Source: CAZDVQ01 sp964508975
GTDB lineage: Bacteria > Bacteroidota > Bacteroidia > Chitinophagales > Saprospiraceae
Length of the DNA stretch: 64,000 bases
Reading direction: 5' to 3'
Assembly: GCA_964508975.1 (NCBI GenBank)
Contig: CAZDVQ010000017.1
Coordinates: 12,202 to 76,201, forward strand
The position numbers and the translations under genes were made by a program. Below are positions 16,309 to 24,355 of this stretch, one piece after another (within the stretch, counting starts at the first letter, position 1; each line of letters opens with the position of its first letter). Below the pieces are notes generated by a model. It saw nothing but the letters and a program-made list of their open reading frames with translations. It was not told the DNA's origin and did not search any database.

Positions 16309-17064
16309 ATGAAATCAATACATGCCCTTTTTGTCCTGCTAGCCCTGGTTGTCCTCACACAATCGAGTTGTAGCTACTATGTTTCCAACGGCCATAACGC
16401 ACCGCTTTTCCGCGAGAAAAACGAAGCACGCCTATCTGGCAGCTACGATGTAATCGGCGGCGATGTGGATATCCAAGGGGCCTATGCACCGGTGCAAGGT
16501 TTAGGTTTACTCATGAACGTGGGCACAAGGGCAACCCGTGGTACCTTGACCAATTCAAACGGTACACAAACACCACTGGGCAACCGTACCACGCAATTTG
16601 AAGGCGGTGCGGGTTATTTCATGCCTATTGGCGAGTTGATGTCGTTTGAGACCTATGCCCTGTTTGGCGGCGGAACTTCTAGCGTGTACGATATTGATAG
16701 ACAGTACAACTTCAAGTTTACCCGTACTAGTATTCAGCCAGGCTGGGGTGTAACCAATAAATTTGGCGATTTTGGCATCTCGGCCCGCATGAGTTATGTC
16801 AATTTTTACAACATGGATATCATTAATACTGGAGCTAACGGCTTTACCGACCCCGACTTTGTGTCTATTCAAGATAACCCTCACAAGTTTGTAGTAGAGC
16901 CTTGTATCACGGCCAGGGTTGGTTTCAAATACGTAAAATTACAAGTACAATTGGCCACGCCTATCACCGATAAAAGATTGAGCTCCTACCCTACCCTATC
17001 CATTGGCCTGGTTGCTGGCTTCCGCCCGAGCTGGGTAGAGGAAAGCTATGGTTACGGGTATTAG
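16309..17064 (+). CDS. lipoprotein with beta-barrel-like domain
   Basis: 251 residues. The signal peptide ends in a lipobox-like LTQSSC (Cys21). The rest alternates amphipathic strands with glycine-rich turns (ARLSGSYDVIGGDVDIQGAYAPVQGLGLLMNVGTRATRG, FEGGAGYFMPIGELMSFETYALFGGGTSSVYD, ITARVGFKYVKLQVQLATPI), as in outer-membrane barrel proteins. Having both a lipobox and barrel-like strands is seen in other Bacteroidota surface proteins. No specific function is recognised. Confidence 0.72.
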   Translation: MKSIHALFVLLALVVLTQSSCSYYVSNGHNAPLFREKNEARLSGSYDVIGGDVDIQGAYAPVQGLGLLMNVGTRATRGTLTNSNGTQTPLGNRTTQFEGGAGYFMPIGELMSFETYALFGGGTSSVYDIDRQYNFKFTRTSIQPGWGVTNKFGDFGISARMSYVNFYNMDIINTGANGFTDPDFVSIQDNPHKFVVEPCITARVGFKYVKLQVQLATPITDKRLSSYPTLSIGLVAGFRPSWVEESYGYGY

Positions 17065-17070
17065 TTTTCG

Positions 17071-17117
17071 GAGTTGATTGTTCTGAGTTGGTAGTTTATG
17101 GTTGGTAGTTGGTAGAT
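17071..17117. repeat. heptanucleotide repeat array (GTTGGTA type)
   Basis: Consecutive 7-nt units GTTGATT, GTTCTGA, GTTGGTA, GTTTATG, GTTGGTA, GTTGGTA, GATTTGG between the lipoprotein stop and a GC-rich element. Confidence 0.75.
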
Positions 17118-17228
17118 TTGGGCGCCCCGGCTTCGCCGTCGCTACGCTACGCAGCTCGCTATTCGCTCGGCCCTTCGCCCTTCGGGCTTGGTCTGGCCCT
17201 GCGGGCCACCGCTTCGCATCGCTGGCGC
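17117..17228 (+). repeat. GC-rich palindromic intergenic element, copy 5
   Basis: TTTGGGCGCCCCGGCTTCGCC... through CGCTACGCTACGCAGC, GCTCGGCC, GGCCCTGCGGGCC and CGCATCGCTGGCGC. It is directly followed by a 21-bp palindrome (ACCAGCGGCAGTGCCGCTGGT, 17232-17252) and a hairpin GCCTGGC/GCCAGGC (17272-17296). These fill the gap before the Rpn-type gene. Confidence 0.8.
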
Positions 17229-17428
17229 AAGAACCAGCGGCAGTGCCGCTGGTTTAGAGCAGAAAGCAGAGCCTGGCATATATTTTTCGCCAGGCTGACG
17301 CATGATTTCTTGCCGAGCATGAAACTTACTTGTCTTCAATTAAATCGAAAATTAATTTTCAAGGAATAATTTATTCCAAATCAGAAATACTATTCTTAAA
17401 AGTAATATCTTATAACCAGTTTAATACA

Positions 17429-17457
17429 TTGGTTGTCAAATGCTTGCAAGATCTTTG
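17429..17457 (+). promoter_or_regulatory. promoter of the Rpn-type nuclease gene
   Basis: TTG at 17429-17431, 18 bp, GATCTTTG at 17450-17457, ending 4 nt before the ATG at 17462. If used, the transcript would be nearly leaderless, and the upstream in-frame starts would be excluded. Confidence 0.5.
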
Positions 17458-17461
17458 CAGC

Positions 17462-18325
17462 ATGGCAAAAGACAAAAACAAATTTCATTCTAAACCGCCC
17501 GAAAGGGTTGCTTTGGGTAATATATACGACCGGGTGTTCAAGGAGAACGCCAAGGCCATGTTGCCCTTTTTCCTGAAGGAAGAGCCCATCAAAATCCAGC
17601 AAGTTAAAGACAAGTTCCCGCTCAGCCTCGAGCGAGAACTTGATATGCTTTTCAAGATAGAATACCAGTCTGGCGAAACATCCTTGCTACACTTAGAATT
17701 CCAAGTATCATCACACCCCAAGATGGCTTACCGTATGCTGGCCTATTACGCACTTGCTCGGCATTTTCACGAGCTGCCTATTCGTCAACTGGTGGTATAC
17801 ATTGGAACAGGCAGGCATAACATGGTCAATATTATACATGACCATGAATTAAATTACTCGTATGAAATAGTAGCCCTCAACCAATTGGATCCCGAATTAT
17901 TTTTATCTGCCCAAGTACCCGAAATTATAATTCTAGCATTGCTTTCAAAGTACGACAAGGAACAATCCGAACGTATACTACGTTTAACGTTCAATAGACT
18001 TTTGCAACATAGCCAAGGCCTCCCATTAGAAAAAATTTCAAAACACTTGGGTATTCTAGCCCGATTGCGTAACTTTGACAACGAACTCGTAAAAACAATT
18101 ACAGATATGCCACTATACATCAACCCCGAAGAAGATATGCTCTACCAAAAAGGTATGCAAGTTGGCGAGCTTAAAGGATTAGACAAAGGTATCGAAGTTT
18201 TTAAGGAGTGTATCCGACTTTACCGTGCGGGATTACCCATCGCAACAATATCAAGTCAATTAAGCATAGATATAACCACACTTGAAATTTGGATCAAAGA
18301 TGCCCAAGAGCTAGGTTTAGCCTAA
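17462..18325 (+). CDS. Rpn family recombination-promoting nuclease / PD-(D/E)XK putative transposase
   Basis: 287 residues from the ATG at 17462 (MAKDKNKFHS). The conserved start NIYDRVFKENAKAMLPFFLKEEP is followed by the nuclease core: RELDMLFKIEYQSG and LLHLEFQVSSH supply the acidic D...ExQ residues of the PD-(D/E)XK fold, then AYRMLAYYALARH. This matches the Rpn/YhgA-like family, whose E. coli members are DNA endonucleases promoting RecA-independent recombination and have been linked to phage defence. The C-terminus (KGMQVGELKGLDKGIEVFKECIRLYRAG) is the usual helical tail with degenerate repeats. It is alone between repeat-rich gaps. Confidence 0.82.
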   Translation: MAKDKNKFHSKPPERVALGNIYDRVFKENAKAMLPFFLKEEPIKIQQVKDKFPLSLERELDMLFKIEYQSGETSLLHLEFQVSSHPKMAYRMLAYYALARHFHELPIRQLVVYIGTGRHNMVNIIHDHELNYSYEIVALNQLDPELFLSAQVPEIIILALLSKYDKEQSERILRLTFNRLLQHSQGLPLEKISKHLGILARLRNFDNELVKTITDMPLYINPEEDMLYQKGMQVGELKGLDKGIEVFKECIRLYRAGLPIATISSQLSIDITTLEIWIKDAQELGLA

Positions 18326-18353
18326 TCTTAGCGCTGTGCATTTAGCCCCACAA

Positions 18354-18361
18354 TACCTTTG
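18354..18361 (+). promoter_or_regulatory. -7 promoter element upstream of the GNAT gene
   Basis: TACCTTTG, a perfect TAnnTTTG element. It lies about 75 nt before the first residue recognisable as the acetyltransferase domain. Confidence 0.5.
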
Positions 18362-18406
18362 TATTAGCTATACCTAAGCTTACAAATATCTTAGCTCGCC
18401 AAAGGG

Positions 18407-18441
18407 CTTACAACTCACATCCCACATCTCACATATTTTCC
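18407..18441. repeat. heptanucleotide repeat array (TCACATC type) overlapping the GNAT 5' region
   Basis: Units TTACAAC, TCACATC, CCACATC, TCACATA, TTTTCCA. The same units in reverse complement make the array at 56141-56171 (GATGTGA, GTTGTAA). The array occupies the place where the start codon of the next gene should be. Confidence 0.7.
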
Positions 18442-18491
18442 ATTCCTCGCGGCTCGGGTTCCGCAACTGGCAGGATAGCGATTTAGCGCCC

Positions 18492-18956
18492 ATGGCAGCC
18501 ATGAACGCTAACCCCGAGGTAATGCGCTATTTCCCCAGCCTGGTCAGCCAAGAAGATACATGGTTGTTTATCGAGCGGATGCAAGCCCAACTCATTCAAG
18601 CTGGTTTCTGCTACTATGCTGTTGATTTACTCGACACCCAGGAGTTTATTGGCTTTATAGGTCTTTCCATTCCCAAGTTCGAGAGCGACTTTACCCCTTG
18701 CGTAGATATTGGCTGGCGCTTAGCACCAGTATGCTGGAACCAAGGCTTGGCTAGCGAGGGTGCTGCAAGATGTCTTGAACATGCAAAAGACCTGGGCATA
18801 GCGCAAGTGCTGGCCATTGCACCACAAGTAAATCTACCTTCTATACAAGTAATGCGAAAAATCGGGATGCAGCATATCAAAAACTTTGAACACCCACTGC
18901 TGAAGGATTATCCCAGCCTGCAAAACTGCGTGTTGTATGGGGTTAAGTACAACTAA
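18492..18956 (+). CDS. GNAT family N-acetyltransferase (start codon unclear)
   Basis: 154 residues from the first ATG, with the RimJ/RimL-like pattern NPEVMRYFPSL, GFIGLSIPKFESDFTPCVDIGWRLAPVCWNQGLASEGAARCLEHA and LPSIQVMRKIGM. The acetyl-CoA site is the WNQGLASEGA loop. The frame is open upstream to 18378 and encodes RLGFRNWQDSDLAP at 18447-18491, the normal beginning of this family, but no ATG, GTG or TTG starts it. The true protein therefore starts earlier, perhaps at the ATT at 18435, or the gene is a 5'-damaged remnant. The coordinates given are the conservative ATG start. Confidence 0.7.
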   Translation: MAAMNANPEVMRYFPSLVSQEDTWLFIERMQAQLIQAGFCYYAVDLLDTQEFIGFIGLSIPKFESDFTPCVDIGWRLAPVCWNQGLASEGAARCLEHAKDLGIAQVLAIAPQVNLPSIQVMRKIGMQHIKNFEHPLLKDYPSLQNCVLYGVKYN

Positions 18957-18973
18957 TATAATAGCATCTTTTT

Positions 18974-19984
18974 TCACTTTTTATATGGTCCTAAAAACTT
19001 GTCACCATTAAAATGAACCAAATGATCCGGGTTGTCTGCAATCCAAACTTCTGTTTCCCAAGCAATCTCTGTCATAAATTGTCTAAACTTAAATCGGTTT
19101 AGGAAAGCTGTGATATAGACTATATCTGCATTACAATTAATGGTCAATTTTTGAAGTTGCAATAGTCGTATCTCTGAAATTGGCCCAGATGAATGTACGG
19201 CTTCGATTAAGTATAGCCAGTTCTTATCCTTAGAGTATGCAATCACATCAGGTAGCTCCTCATGCGATATTTCGAAGAAATTCAGCTCCTCCAATTTTTC
19301 TTTTTCTAGATGCAAATATTTATCAGAGGTATCTCCAACATATAAAACTTCTGCTCCAAATCCATATCTCGGAAGAAATTCCTCAATGATTGCTTTTTGT
19401 AAATCATTGTGCTCACCCGCAGAAAATGTCAATTGACTTCCAGATGGGAGTTTAACTTCTACTTTAGAAATTTGCCTTTCTCTTTTCAAGAGTTGATTTA
19501 GTGACTCTGTATTTTTCAACTCTTCAATTGCAGTTTGTTCCCAGTCTTTTGCACCATATAATCTAATCAGCCTAGCGTATATTGGATTAAGTGCATATCC
19601 TCGGGTAGAATCGTTCGTTGCCGCATTAGGGCTTGACTGCACAACGACGCCTGCAATGGTCAAAAGCTTTAAGTCCTTTCTGCGAATATCGTCATAAGAA
19701 CCCGAACTAATATTTTCATTGAAGTATTTATTTGCAAAGTTGATTATATCTCTTGTTTTAAGAGCATAACCACTATCTAAATCTTTAGCTACTTGTAAAT
19801 CTTTAATCGTTTTAATATCTCCACTTGCTAGAAAAGCCATAGCCATTCTTTCTAATCTCCTTGGAGTCCCTTCAATTGGTATACCGAAGGTATCCAAAAT
19901 AAAAAGTGCCGTGTTGATTAATGTTCGAGTAGCTTTAGTCTTAGATGTAAAAGTGCTGCTATCCGAACTTATATACTGTTTCAT
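18974..19984 (-). CDS. BsuBI/PstI family type II restriction endonuclease
   Basis: 336 residues from the ATG at 19984; a TTG two codons upstream is an alternative. The C-terminal half matches the BsuBI/PstI restriction endonuclease domain: PDVIAYSKDKNWLYLIEAVHSSGPISEIR contains the PD...ExV-type catalytic centre, and WETEVWIADNPDHLVHFNGDKFLGPY is the family's closing signature. The N-terminal half (RRLERMAMAFLASGDI, LKTRDIINFANKYFNE) is the helical BsuBI/PstI N-terminal domain. It overlaps the methyltransferase gene by 26 nt as its downstream partner. The AT-rich composition suggests acquisition. The recognition site cannot be read from sequence. Confidence 0.9.
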   Translation of the reverse strand: MKQYISSDSSTFTSKTKATRTLINTALFILDTFGIPIEGTPRRLERMAMAFLASGDIKTIKDLQVAKDLDSGYALKTRDIINFANKYFNENISSGSYDDIRRKDLKLLTIAGVVVQSSPNAATNDSTRGYALNPIYARLIRLYGAKDWEQTAIEELKNTESLNQLLKRERQISKVEVKLPSGSQLTFSAGEHNDLQKAIIEEFLPRYGFGAEVLYVGDTSDKYLHLEKEKLEELNFFEISHEELPDVIAYSKDKNWLYLIEAVHSSGPISEIRLLQLQKLTINCNADIVYITAFLNRFKFRQFMTEIAWETEVWIADNPDHLVHFNGDKFLGPYKK

Positions 19985-20990
19985 TATCAAACAAATTTAG
20001 TTGTTCAAATTGAATTGCGACATTACTAGAATCAGTAATGCCCAAAATATACTCTTTAATATTTTTTGCTAGATGGTATGCAAAATTAGGTGCAACAGCA
20101 TTACCAATTTGATTAAACTGATGTGTTTCTGTCCCTTGAAAATCAAACCAATCAGGGAAGCTTTGGAGCCTTGCAGCTTCACGAACTGTAATTCTTCTTC
20201 TTCTACCGTCTTGTAATCTTACCCTATGCATATCTCCAGTAGCTCCTGCAAGATTTCTACAAGTAAGTGTTCTTGCGGGTCTATTTAGATATAAATCTCG
20301 TGGATTGATACATTTGGAAGCTTTTTCGTAATTCGCAACATACTTGTCCATTGATGCTGTGAAAAACTTAGAGTTTTCATCAAATTCGTTCGCCAAAGCT
20401 CCCAGGGCATCTCCTGCTGTTACAGTTTTTCTTAGTGGTATAGGTAACTTTATTTTGCGTTTTGCACCAATTACAATGACACGCTCTCTATTCTGTGGAA
20501 CTTCATAGTTTACGGCATTCAACAGCGCATAATCAATGTGATACCCTAGTGCTTCGAGTTCATCTATGACTTCTTTTAAATACCATTTGTTTTTATACAA
20601 CATCCCCCTAACGTTTTCAAACATAAATACTTCAGGGTCAAGTTGTCTAACAGCTGCGATGAAGATTGGAAAACCATCTCTTGAATCTTTCAACCCAAGT
20701 TGCTTGCCTCCAACACTAAAGGGTTGGCAGGGGGGGCCACCAACGACAATATCTGCTTTAGGGTAAATTGAATCCGGCGTTAATTTGCCTGTTACACATT
20801 CGCCCAGTAGATTTTTATTATAAGTACTAGAAGCATTTTCATCCATTTCATAGCCAATAGTTTTAAAACCATTAGCCTCAAAACCAAGAGATAATCCACC
20901 ACAACCCGCAAATAAATCAACCACAGTTTTATTTAAATCTGTGTCAATCCAAGGTTTCAGCTTATTATTTATCTCTTTCCAATATTCCAT
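19959..20990 (-). CDS. DNA (cytosine-5) methyltransferase of a type II R-M system
   Basis: 343 residues with all main C5 methyltransferase motifs in order: VVDLFAGCGGLSLGFE (motif I, about residues 23-38), VVGGPPCQPFS (motif IV, catalytic Cys88), FENVRGM (motif VI, 124-130), YEVPQNRERVIVIG (motif VIII), then a variable target-recognition stretch and RRRRITVREAARLQSFPDWF plus QIGNAVAP (motifs IX and X). It modifies cytosine in its recognition sequence and protects host DNA from the overlapping downstream endonuclease. There is no separate controller gene. It is AT-rich relative to the flanks. Confidence 0.94.
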   Translation of the reverse strand: MEYWKEINNKLKPWIDTDLNKTVVDLFAGCGGLSLGFEANGFKTIGYEMDENASSTYNKNLLGECVTGKLTPDSIYPKADIVVGGPPCQPFSVGGKQLGLKDSRDGFPIFIAAVRQLDPEVFMFENVRGMLYKNKWYLKEVIDELEALGYHIDYALLNAVNYEVPQNRERVIVIGAKRKIKLPIPLRKTVTAGDALGALANEFDENSKFFTASMDKYVANYEKASKCINPRDLYLNRPARTLTCRNLAGATGDMHRVRLQDGRRRRITVREAARLQSFPDWFDFQGTETHQFNQIGNAVAPNFAYHLAKNIKEYILGITDSSNVAIQFEQLNLFDNETVYKFG

Positions 20991-21171
20991 TAGTCAAATT
21001 ATTAATTCATTACCTGATAACAAATTCAAAAAGGCATGTTTTCAAATACGCCTAGTTGGGCGAAATTAAACAAAATAAACTATCTATTCCAATTTTAGTC
21101 AAATTCAATCTACTTGAATTTGATTCGTCCTGTCTAAAGATATCATTTAGCGGCTGCACCTCAGCAGTTCC

Positions 21172-21275
21172 CGCGTTAGCGATGTGGAGCGGTGGCCCGC
21201 AGGGCCAGACCCGCAAGGGGCCGAGCGACAGCGAGCCGCGTAACGTAGCGGCGGCCGCAGGCCGCAACGCCCCAA
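21172..21275 (-). repeat. GC-rich palindromic intergenic element, copy 6 (reverse orientation)
   Basis: Runs from CGCGTTAGCGATGTGG through GGCCCGCAGGGCCAGACC and CCGAGCGACAGCGAGCCGCG to CGCAACGCCCCAAA. It is the reverse of copies 3, 5 and 10. It sits in the 397-bp gap between the R-M pair and tlyA; the rest of the gap is AT-rich and unremarkable. Confidence 0.78.
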
Positions 21276-21387
21276 AAAAATTGGTAAAATTTGGTAAAGA
21301 TTGCCTAAGGCTAAAATTTGTTTACATTAAGCTACCTATGCTTACTCCTTTGGTCCTAAAAGAAGGATACTTTTTCTTGACACTACC

Positions 21388-22101
21388 CTACACCGTAAAC
21401 CAGGCCATATACTCAATGTTTTTCTTGGGCTGGATAGGTGCCTCTACGATGCCCTGAAGCTTGAATCCATGATATGCAGCGCTGTCAAGTACCTTATCGA
21501 GGCCCTTTTGACGCAGGGCAGGGTCGGTGATGATGCCGTTGCTGAGGCGTGTGCGCTGGTCAAGTTCGAACTGCGGTTTAATGAGGCTTAAAAATGCTCC
21601 ACCGGGCTTTAAAAAGCGTTTCAACTCGGGAATGATGAGCGTTTGGGAAGTAAACGACACATCCATGACGATGTAATCTACCGGGTTGGGCAGCTGGAAG
21701 TCCTTGATGTTGGTTTGCTCGTGTAGGCTGATATCGGCCCGACTACGCAAACTTGAATGCAACTGCTCGCTGCCAACATCTACCGCGGTGACGTGTTTGG
21801 CCCCATGTTGCAAAGCACAATCGGTGAAACCACCCGTAGAAGAACCCACGTCGAGTACCGTTTTGCCCTGGAAATCCAACTGGAAGGTTTGTATTATTTT
21901 CTCAAGCTTGAAGCCGCCTAAACTCACATATTGTAAGAGTTTATGCTCGGCCACCTCCACCACATCATCAGGTTTTAGGTTTAAGCCAGGCTTGCTGGCT
22001 GCCTTGCCGTTTACCAGTACATGACCTGATTCAATAGCCAACTTGGCCTTCTCGCGGGAAGGGAACAGTTGTTGTTCAATCAGGTAAACATCAAGGCGCA
22101 T
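21388..22101 (-). CDS. tlyA: TlyA family rRNA (cytidine-2'-O)-methyltransferase
   Basis: 237 residues: an N-terminal S4 RNA-binding domain (MRLDVYLIEQQLFPSREKAKLAIESGHVLVNGK) and an FtsJ/RrmJ-like methyltransferase (KTVLDVGSSTGGFTDCALQHGAKHVTAVDVG is the SAM motif; YIVMDVSFTSQ and LIKPQFE hold the catalytic Asp and Lys). TlyA methylates the ribose of cytidines in 16S and/or 23S rRNA and also influences capreomycin sensitivity in mycobacteria. Length is normal for the family. The stop lies about 110 bp from a GC-rich element. Confidence 0.93.
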   Translation of the reverse strand: MRLDVYLIEQQLFPSREKAKLAIESGHVLVNGKAASKPGLNLKPDDVVEVAEHKLLQYVSLGGFKLEKIIQTFQLDFQGKTVLDVGSSTGGFTDCALQHGAKHVTAVDVGSEQLHSSLRSRADISLHEQTNIKDFQLPNPVDYIVMDVSFTSQTLIIPELKRFLKPGGAFLSLIKPQFELDQRTRLSNGIITDPALRQKGLDKVLDSAAYHGFKLQGIVEAPIQPKKNIEYMAWFTV

Positions 22102-22156
22102 GCGATGAGCGTACAGGTATTACTTGCCCGGCGTGCCGAGGTGGTTAAGGATGATT

Positions 22157-23173
22157 TTAAGTGCCGAGTATCAGCGAGGGACTAAGGTTAAGCCATTTTA
22201 AAGCAGATCCATGCAATAACTTGGCTTTTATATCTGGACTAAAACTGGAATCTTCAATGAGTTTGCCGGGCAAATCCTCGCCCAGCGGGAAGGGGTAATC
22301 GGAGCCCAAGGCCACGAAATCGGCCCCGAACAAATCAACGATAACCTTAAGCATCATGGGGTCATGCACCAGCGAGTCGACGTAAAACTTGCCCAAGTAT
22401 TCGCGTGGATTCACGGGATTGTCAACGGCCACCAAATCGGGTCGGCAGTGAAACCCGTGTTCAATACGCCCCAGGGTGCCAGGGAACGAACCACCACCGT
22501 GGGCAAACATCACACGCAAGTTAGGCAAACGCTCCAACACGCCGCCAAATATCATGGAACAAATGGCCAGAGATGATTCGGCGGGCATGCCTACCAACCA
22601 AGGGAGCCAGTATTTTGTCATACGGTCGGTGCCCATCATATCCCAAGGGTGTACAAACACCGCCGCGCCTAGGCGTTCGGCTGCCTCGAAGAAAGGGAAC
22701 AATGCAGGGTCGCTGAGGTTCCAATCGTTGACATGCGAGCCGATTTCAACGCCGGCCAAGCCAAGCTCGTTCATACAGCGCTCTAGCTCGCGGATGGCCA
22801 ACTCAGGGTCTTGCAGCGGCACGGTACCCAGGCCGATGAAGCGTTTGGGATAGCGTTTGCAAGCCTCGGCAATATGGTCGTTCAAAAAGCGAGCAACATC
22901 GAGTGCATCTTGGGCTTTGGCCCAGTAATAAAACAACACGGGTATAGTTGAGAGTACCTGCATGTGTGTACCGTGTACGTCGCACTCGGTAATACGCTGT
23001 GCCGGATCCCAGCAGTTGGATTCTATCTCCCTAAAAAACTTATCGCCCACCATCATCCGCGCGCAGTTGCACTTATGATGCTCTAGGTGTACAAACCCGC
23101 CGTAGCCAAATTTCTCGGCATACTTGGGCATGTGCTCCGGCAAAATGTGCGTATGAACGTCGATTTTGAACAT
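22157..23173 (-). CDS. amidohydrolase family protein, ACMSD-like
   Basis: 338 residues from the ATG at 23173, where MFKIDVHTHILPEHMP gives the conserved metal-binding HxH. Further ligands are the His in AVFVHPWDMMG, the His in MFAHGGGSFPGTLGR and the Asp in ALGSDYPFPLGE, all as in 2-amino-3-carboxymuconate-6-semialdehyde decarboxylase, a zinc enzyme of tryptophan and nitrobenzoate degradation. No kynurenine-pathway gene is adjacent, so the exact substrate is inferred. The open frame continues 141 nt upstream through an array of heptanucleotide repeats; that extension is not part of the family protein. Confidence 0.88.
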   Translation of the reverse strand: MFKIDVHTHILPEHMPKYAEKFGYGGFVHLEHHKCNCARMMVGDKFFREIESNCWDPAQRITECDVHGTHMQVLSTIPVLFYYWAKAQDALDVARFLNDHIAEACKRYPKRFIGLGTVPLQDPELAIRELERCMNELGLAGVEIGSHVNDWNLSDPALFPFFEAAERLGAAVFVHPWDMMGTDRMTKYWLPWLVGMPAESSLAICSMIFGGVLERLPNLRVMFAHGGGSFPGTLGRIEHGFHCRPDLVAVDNPVNPREYLGKFYVDSLVHDPMMLKVIVDLFGADFVALGSDYPFPLGEDLPGKLIEDSSFSPDIKAKLLHGSALKWLNLSPSLILGT

Positions 23174-23177
23174 TGGG

Positions 23178-23275
23178 AAGTTGATAGTTTGGTGTTGATA
23201 GTTGATAGTTTTTAGGCTAGTAGCAGACTGGTAGTTAATATTTTGATGATGATAGTTCAGGGTTACAAGTTGAAA
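23178..23275. repeat. heptanucleotide repeat array (GTTGATA type)
   Basis: Units such as GTTGATA, GTTTGGT, GTTGATA, GTTGATA, and further on GTTAATA, GTTCAGG, GTTACAA, with some broken register in the middle. It covers the region directly upstream of the ACMSD-like gene where its promoter should be. Confidence 0.7.
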
Positions 23276-23296
23276 ATCCTCGAAAAAGCCGGAGGT

Positions 23297-23392
23297 CCAC
23301 TCCTCACTCCTCACTCCTATCTCCTATCTCCTCTCTCCTATCTCACTCTGCTCTCTGCTCTCAGCACTCTGCACTCTGCTCTACCTCCCTCC
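23297..23392. repeat. heptanucleotide repeat array (CACTCCT/ATCTCCT/TCTGCTC type)
   Basis: At least twelve 7-nt units in register: CACTCCT twice, ATCTCCT twice, CTCTCCT, ATCTCAC, TCTGCTC twice, TCAGCAC, TCTGCAC, TCTGCTC, TACCTCC. The unit drifts along the array but the period stays seven. The array overlaps the end of the minus-strand gene that stops at 23381. Confidence 0.82.
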
Positions 23393-23983
23393 TTTCATCT
23401 TCCTTCCGCCTTTACCGTACATCATTTGTTGATGTTGGATACCCACGTTAGGCGCTTGGAGTGCTTTTTCGATTTGGCTGAGGTAATCCTCAATCATCGA
23501 GTTGGTTGGTTTGAGTTTGCGTGCTTTAACGGCGTATTCCTTGGCTTGGGTACGATTGTTTTTACGCAATTGAATACCCGCCAAGTTAACGTAGGCCATA
23601 ATTTGGCTATCGGCATCGGGCAAGCCGAGGTCGATGGCGGTTTTGAACTCCGTTTCGGCTTTAGCTAAATCCTGGCGGAACATAGCGATAGTACCACGCA
23701 AGAAATAGTACATAGCCTGCATACCAAACTGGAGCCATTGTGGTTTCCAGGTATATTTAAGCATGCGTTCAGCACCGTCAAAATCTTGGTCTTGCAGCTT
23801 ACGCGCTGCCGCACCCACGCTACCGAGGAGTAAATAACGGATAAACAAGAAAATCATGATGAGCAAAAAGGGCCATGACCAAGCAAAGCCCACCGTGAAG
23901 GTTAAGGCAAAGAAGGCAACCGTTGAGATACCCATCAAGATGAGCAAACGTTCGAACGTAAAGAATAAAATTAAACGATACAT
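23381..23983 (-). CDS. membrane protein with TPR-like C-terminal domain
   Basis: 200 residues. Two N-terminal membrane segments (about residues 4-28 and 34-52) are followed by a soluble domain with TPR-like helix pairs (LAKAETEFKTAIDLGLPDADSQIMAYVNLAGIQLRKNNRTQAKEYAVKARKLKPTNSMIEDYLSQIEKAL). The tail is basic and glycine-rich (GKGGRKMKGGR). The stop codon lies inside a heptanucleotide array that continues downstream, so the last residues may be a recent change. The role is unknown. Confidence 0.75.
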   Translation of the reverse strand: MYRLILFFTFERLLILMGISTVAFFALTFTVGFAWSWPFLLIMIFLFIRYLLLGSVGAAARKLQDQDFDGAERMLKYTWKPQWLQFGMQAMYYFLRGTIAMFRQDLAKAETEFKTAIDLGLPDADSQIMAYVNLAGIQLRKNNRTQAKEYAVKARKLKPTNSMIEDYLSQIEKALQAPNVGIQHQQMMYGKGGRKMKGGR

Positions 23984-24044
23984 GGTTGTGCTGAATTATT
24001 GGTTTTTTGGCCTGTTGTGGCGCAGCGCGAAGATAGTTCTTTTT

Positions 24045-24172
24045 AACTATGAGTTATGAACTATGAACGAGGAACTTTTTTTGGGAACGAGGAATGATGA
24101 ACAATGAACAATGAACTATGAACAATGAACTATGAACAATGAACTATGAACAATGAACGATGAACGATGAAT
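24045..24172. repeat. heptanucleotide repeat array (AACTATG/AACAATG type)
   Basis: About 16 units in two blocks separated by a short T/G-rich interruption: AACTATG, AGTTATG, AACTATG, AACGAGG, then AACGAGG, AATGATG, AACAATG, AACAATG, AACTATG alternating with AACAATG, and AACGATG twice. It abuts a GC-rich element at 24174. The 935-bp gap 23984-24918 is composed almost wholly of repeats. Confidence 0.85.
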
Positions 24173-24173
24173 C

Positions 24174-24269
24174 CGGTCGAGCGTAGCTCGGCCCAACCCC
24201 CGCTACCAACTGACGCGCAGCGTCGGTGCAGTGGAGGGGGTCGGCGCGCAGCGCCGGGGGGAGGCGCTA
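24174..24269 (+). repeat. GC-rich element of the CGGTCGAGCGTAGCTCGG subfamily, copy a
   Basis: Reads CCGGTCGAGCGTAGCTCGG, CCCCCGCTACCAACTGACGC, TGCAGTGGAGGGGGTCGGCG and GCGCCGGGGGGAGGCGC. It is nearly the same as 42322-42422, and the reverse complement begins at 63927. Confidence 0.85.
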
Positions 24270-24355
24270 TGATAATGATGAACTATGAACAAGGAATGCA
24301 GCATTCAAGTTTTCTGTTGTAGTGGGACTTACGGTGTTTGCCCCCCTGGACCCCG

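Noticed and set aside
17232..17296. Palindrome and hairpin downstream of copy 5 as a terminator
   Set aside because: No T-run follows in the direction of the upstream gene, and the hairpins are part of the repeat-rich gap.
21052..21460. Plus-strand frame across the gap before tlyA
   Set aside because: It reads through a GC-rich repeat and into the antisense of tlyA without any recognisable domain.
24045..24172. Possible CRISPR array because of regular repeats
   Set aside because: The period is seven bases with no spacers, and no cas genes are present; it is a heptanucleotide array.
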